DNA from: Clostridia bacterium
GTDB lineage: Bacteria > Bacillota > Clostridia > Oscillospirales > Acutalibacteraceae
NCBI GenBank assembly: GCA_900752115.1
Contig: CAADUC010000093.1
Location: 1-13,719 of the forward strand
DNA length: 13,719 nt
Reading direction: 5' to 3'
This document shows positions 12,639 through 13,719 of this stretch, one piece after another (the stretch's first letter is position 1; each line of letters starts with the position of its first letter). Below the pieces are notes generated by a model, which saw only the letters and a program-made list of their open reading frames with translations, did not search any database and had not been told where the DNA came from. The translations under genes were made by a program, and so were the position numbers.

Positions 12639-13719
12639 ATGAGAAAAATCAACGAGGAATGCGGTGTGTTCGGCGTCTACCGTGAGGAGGAGGCTCCCCT
12701 GCTGACCTACTTCGGCCTGCACGCCCTTCAGCACCGCGGGCAGGAGGGGGCGGGAATCGCCTGCGCCGATGGGCGGGACATCGCCTGCCGCAAGGGCTGC
12801 GGCCTGCTGACCGAAGTCTTCCACACGGAAAATCTCGCGGAACTGCACGGACACAGCTGTATCGGTCACGTACGCTACGCGACAGCGGGCGGAAACGAAC
12901 TGGAAAACGTACAGCCGCTTGTCGCACGCTCCTATCTCGGCAGCGTGGCAGTGGTGCACAACGGGCAGATCGTAAACGCGGCTGCTTTGCGGCGCGAGCT
13001 TGAGGAGAAAGGAAGCATCTTCCGCGGTACAAGCGACAGTGAAATCATTCTGCATCTGATTCAGGGCGGAACGGGAACGCTGCTCGAGAAAATTGAGGCT
13101 GCCTGCCGCCGCCTGGAAGGGGCGTTCAGCTTCCTGATTCTGACCGAAAAAAATCTCTACGCTATCCGCGACAAAAACGGGATCCGCCCGCTTTCCATCG
13201 GCCGTACAGCCGGAGGAAGCTGGTGCGTAAGCAGCGAGACATGCGCGTTCAGCATGATCAACGCGCGGTTTGTGCGTGACGTGGAACCGGGAGAAATCGT
13301 CAAATTTTCCGCCTCCGGCGCGGAATCCTTCTTCTATGCAAAGGACTGCGCGCACCGGCTGTGCGCCATGGAGTATATCTATTTTTCCCGCCCGGACAGC
13401 ACACTCGAGGGACTGAGCGTGCACGCAGCGCGCAAGGAGACAGGGCGGCGGCTTGCACGGCTTGAAGAAAACGCGGAATTCGCCGATATCGTTGTCGGCG
13501 TGCCGGATTCCTCCCTCTCCGCGGCAATGGGTTACAGCGAGGAGCTCGGGCTTCCCTACGAAATGGGACTCATCAAAAACAAATACACGGGACGCACCTT
13601 CATCCAGCCGACACAAAAGCTTCGCGACACCGGCGTGCGGATGAAGCTCTCGGCAAACCAGCCCGTTGTCGAAGGAAAGCGCGTGGTGCTCGTAGACGAC
13701 TCCATCGTGCGCGGCACGA
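12639..13719 (+). CDS. purF: Amidophosphoribosyltransferase, N-terminal three quarters, runs off the right edge
   Basis: First committed enzyme of de novo purine synthesis: glutamine plus PRPP gives phosphoribosylamine. The first 360 residues of about 470 are visible. A short seven-residue propeptide (MRKINEE) precedes the catalytic Cys8 of CGVFGVY, so N-terminal processing is expected. The class II amidotransferase domain shows LQHRGQEGAG, GHVRYATAG and VVHNGQIVN, then RDKNGIRPL. The phosphoribosyltransferase part has MEYIYFSRPDS and, at the edge, the PRPP loop VVLVDDSIVRGT (349-360). Cys242, two residues before MEYIYF, lines up with an iron-sulfur cluster ligand of the Bacillus enzyme; the other ligands lie outside. 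The ribosome binding site (GGAAAGGAAG) is weaker and further away than those of its neighbours. It follows amt by 154 bases, with a moderate terminator between them. Confidence 0.96.
   Translation, partial: MRKINEECGVFGVYREEEAPLLTYFGLHALQHRGQEGAGIACADGRDIACRKGCGLLTEVFHTENLAELHGHSCIGHVRYATAGGNELENVQPLVARSYLGSVAVVHNGQIVNAAALRRELEEKGSIFRGTSDSEIILHLIQGGTGTLLEKIEAACRRLEGAFSFLILTEKNLYAIRDKNGIRPLSIGRTAGGSWCVSSETCAFSMINARFVRDVEPGEIVKFSASGAESFFYAKDCAHRLCAMEYIYFSRPDSTLEGLSVHAARKETGRRLARLEENAEFADIVVGVPDSSLSAAMGYSEELGLPYEMGLIKNKYTGRTFIQPTQKLRDTGVRMKLSANQPVVEGKRVVLVDDSIVRGT

Noticed and set aside
12276..13616. Long minus-strand open frame (446 codons) opposite amt and purF.
   Set aside because: It is antisense to well-conserved genes and has low-complexity, arginine-rich content typical of a shadow frame.

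Overview
The window looks like a chromosomal segment of a moderately GC-rich Clostridia member, probably of the gut Oscillospirales/Ruminococcaceae type. The evidence is an ANTAR regulator beside a clostridial-type glutamine synthetase, a type III glutamine synthetase, an LL-diaminopimelate aminotransferase (DapL), strong AGGAGG-like ribosome binding sites, and promoters close to TTGACA-17-TATAAT. The organism call is inference from gene content. I see no mobile element, CRISPR array, rRNA or tRNA.

Layout. Minus strand, right to left: purC (4236-3526), a type I glutamine synthetase (3473-2172), an ANTAR antiterminator-type regulator (2130-1558), a strong terminator (1546-1500), then a type III glutamine synthetase (from 1430, running off the left edge). 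Plus strand: carA (4633-5739) overlapping carB (5730-8930), dapL (9242-10423) with its terminator, an ammonium transporter fused to a PII domain (10757-12484) with its terminator, and purF (from 12639, running off the right edge). The purC and carA promoters are divergent within 4237-4632.

Common theme. Nearly every gene makes, imports, senses or spends ammonia/glutamine nitrogen: two glutamine synthetases, an Amt-PII fusion, two glutamine amidotransferases (CarA, PurF) and an aminotransferase. PurC shares the purine pathway with PurF.

Most interesting signal. The 5' leaders of the type III synthetase, carA, amt and purC each carry a small hairpin with a six-base loop of the form AARGGY (A at loop position 1, G at position 4, the known ANTAR recognition pattern). 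It overlaps the 5' arm of a longer hairpin. In three of the four the long hairpin is a convincing intrinsic terminator; in purC it lacks a U tract. For carA and amt the terminator lies only a few bases after a near-consensus promoter. The two terminators at gene 3' ends (after dapL and amt) do not carry this loop. I infer that the ANTAR protein encoded here controls a small local nitrogen regulon by antitermination. Only one hexaloop is visible per leader, whereas the established ANTAR target has two, so this would be a variant or the assignment is incomplete. The ANTAR protein also has Asn where a receiver domain would carry its phosphorylated Asp.
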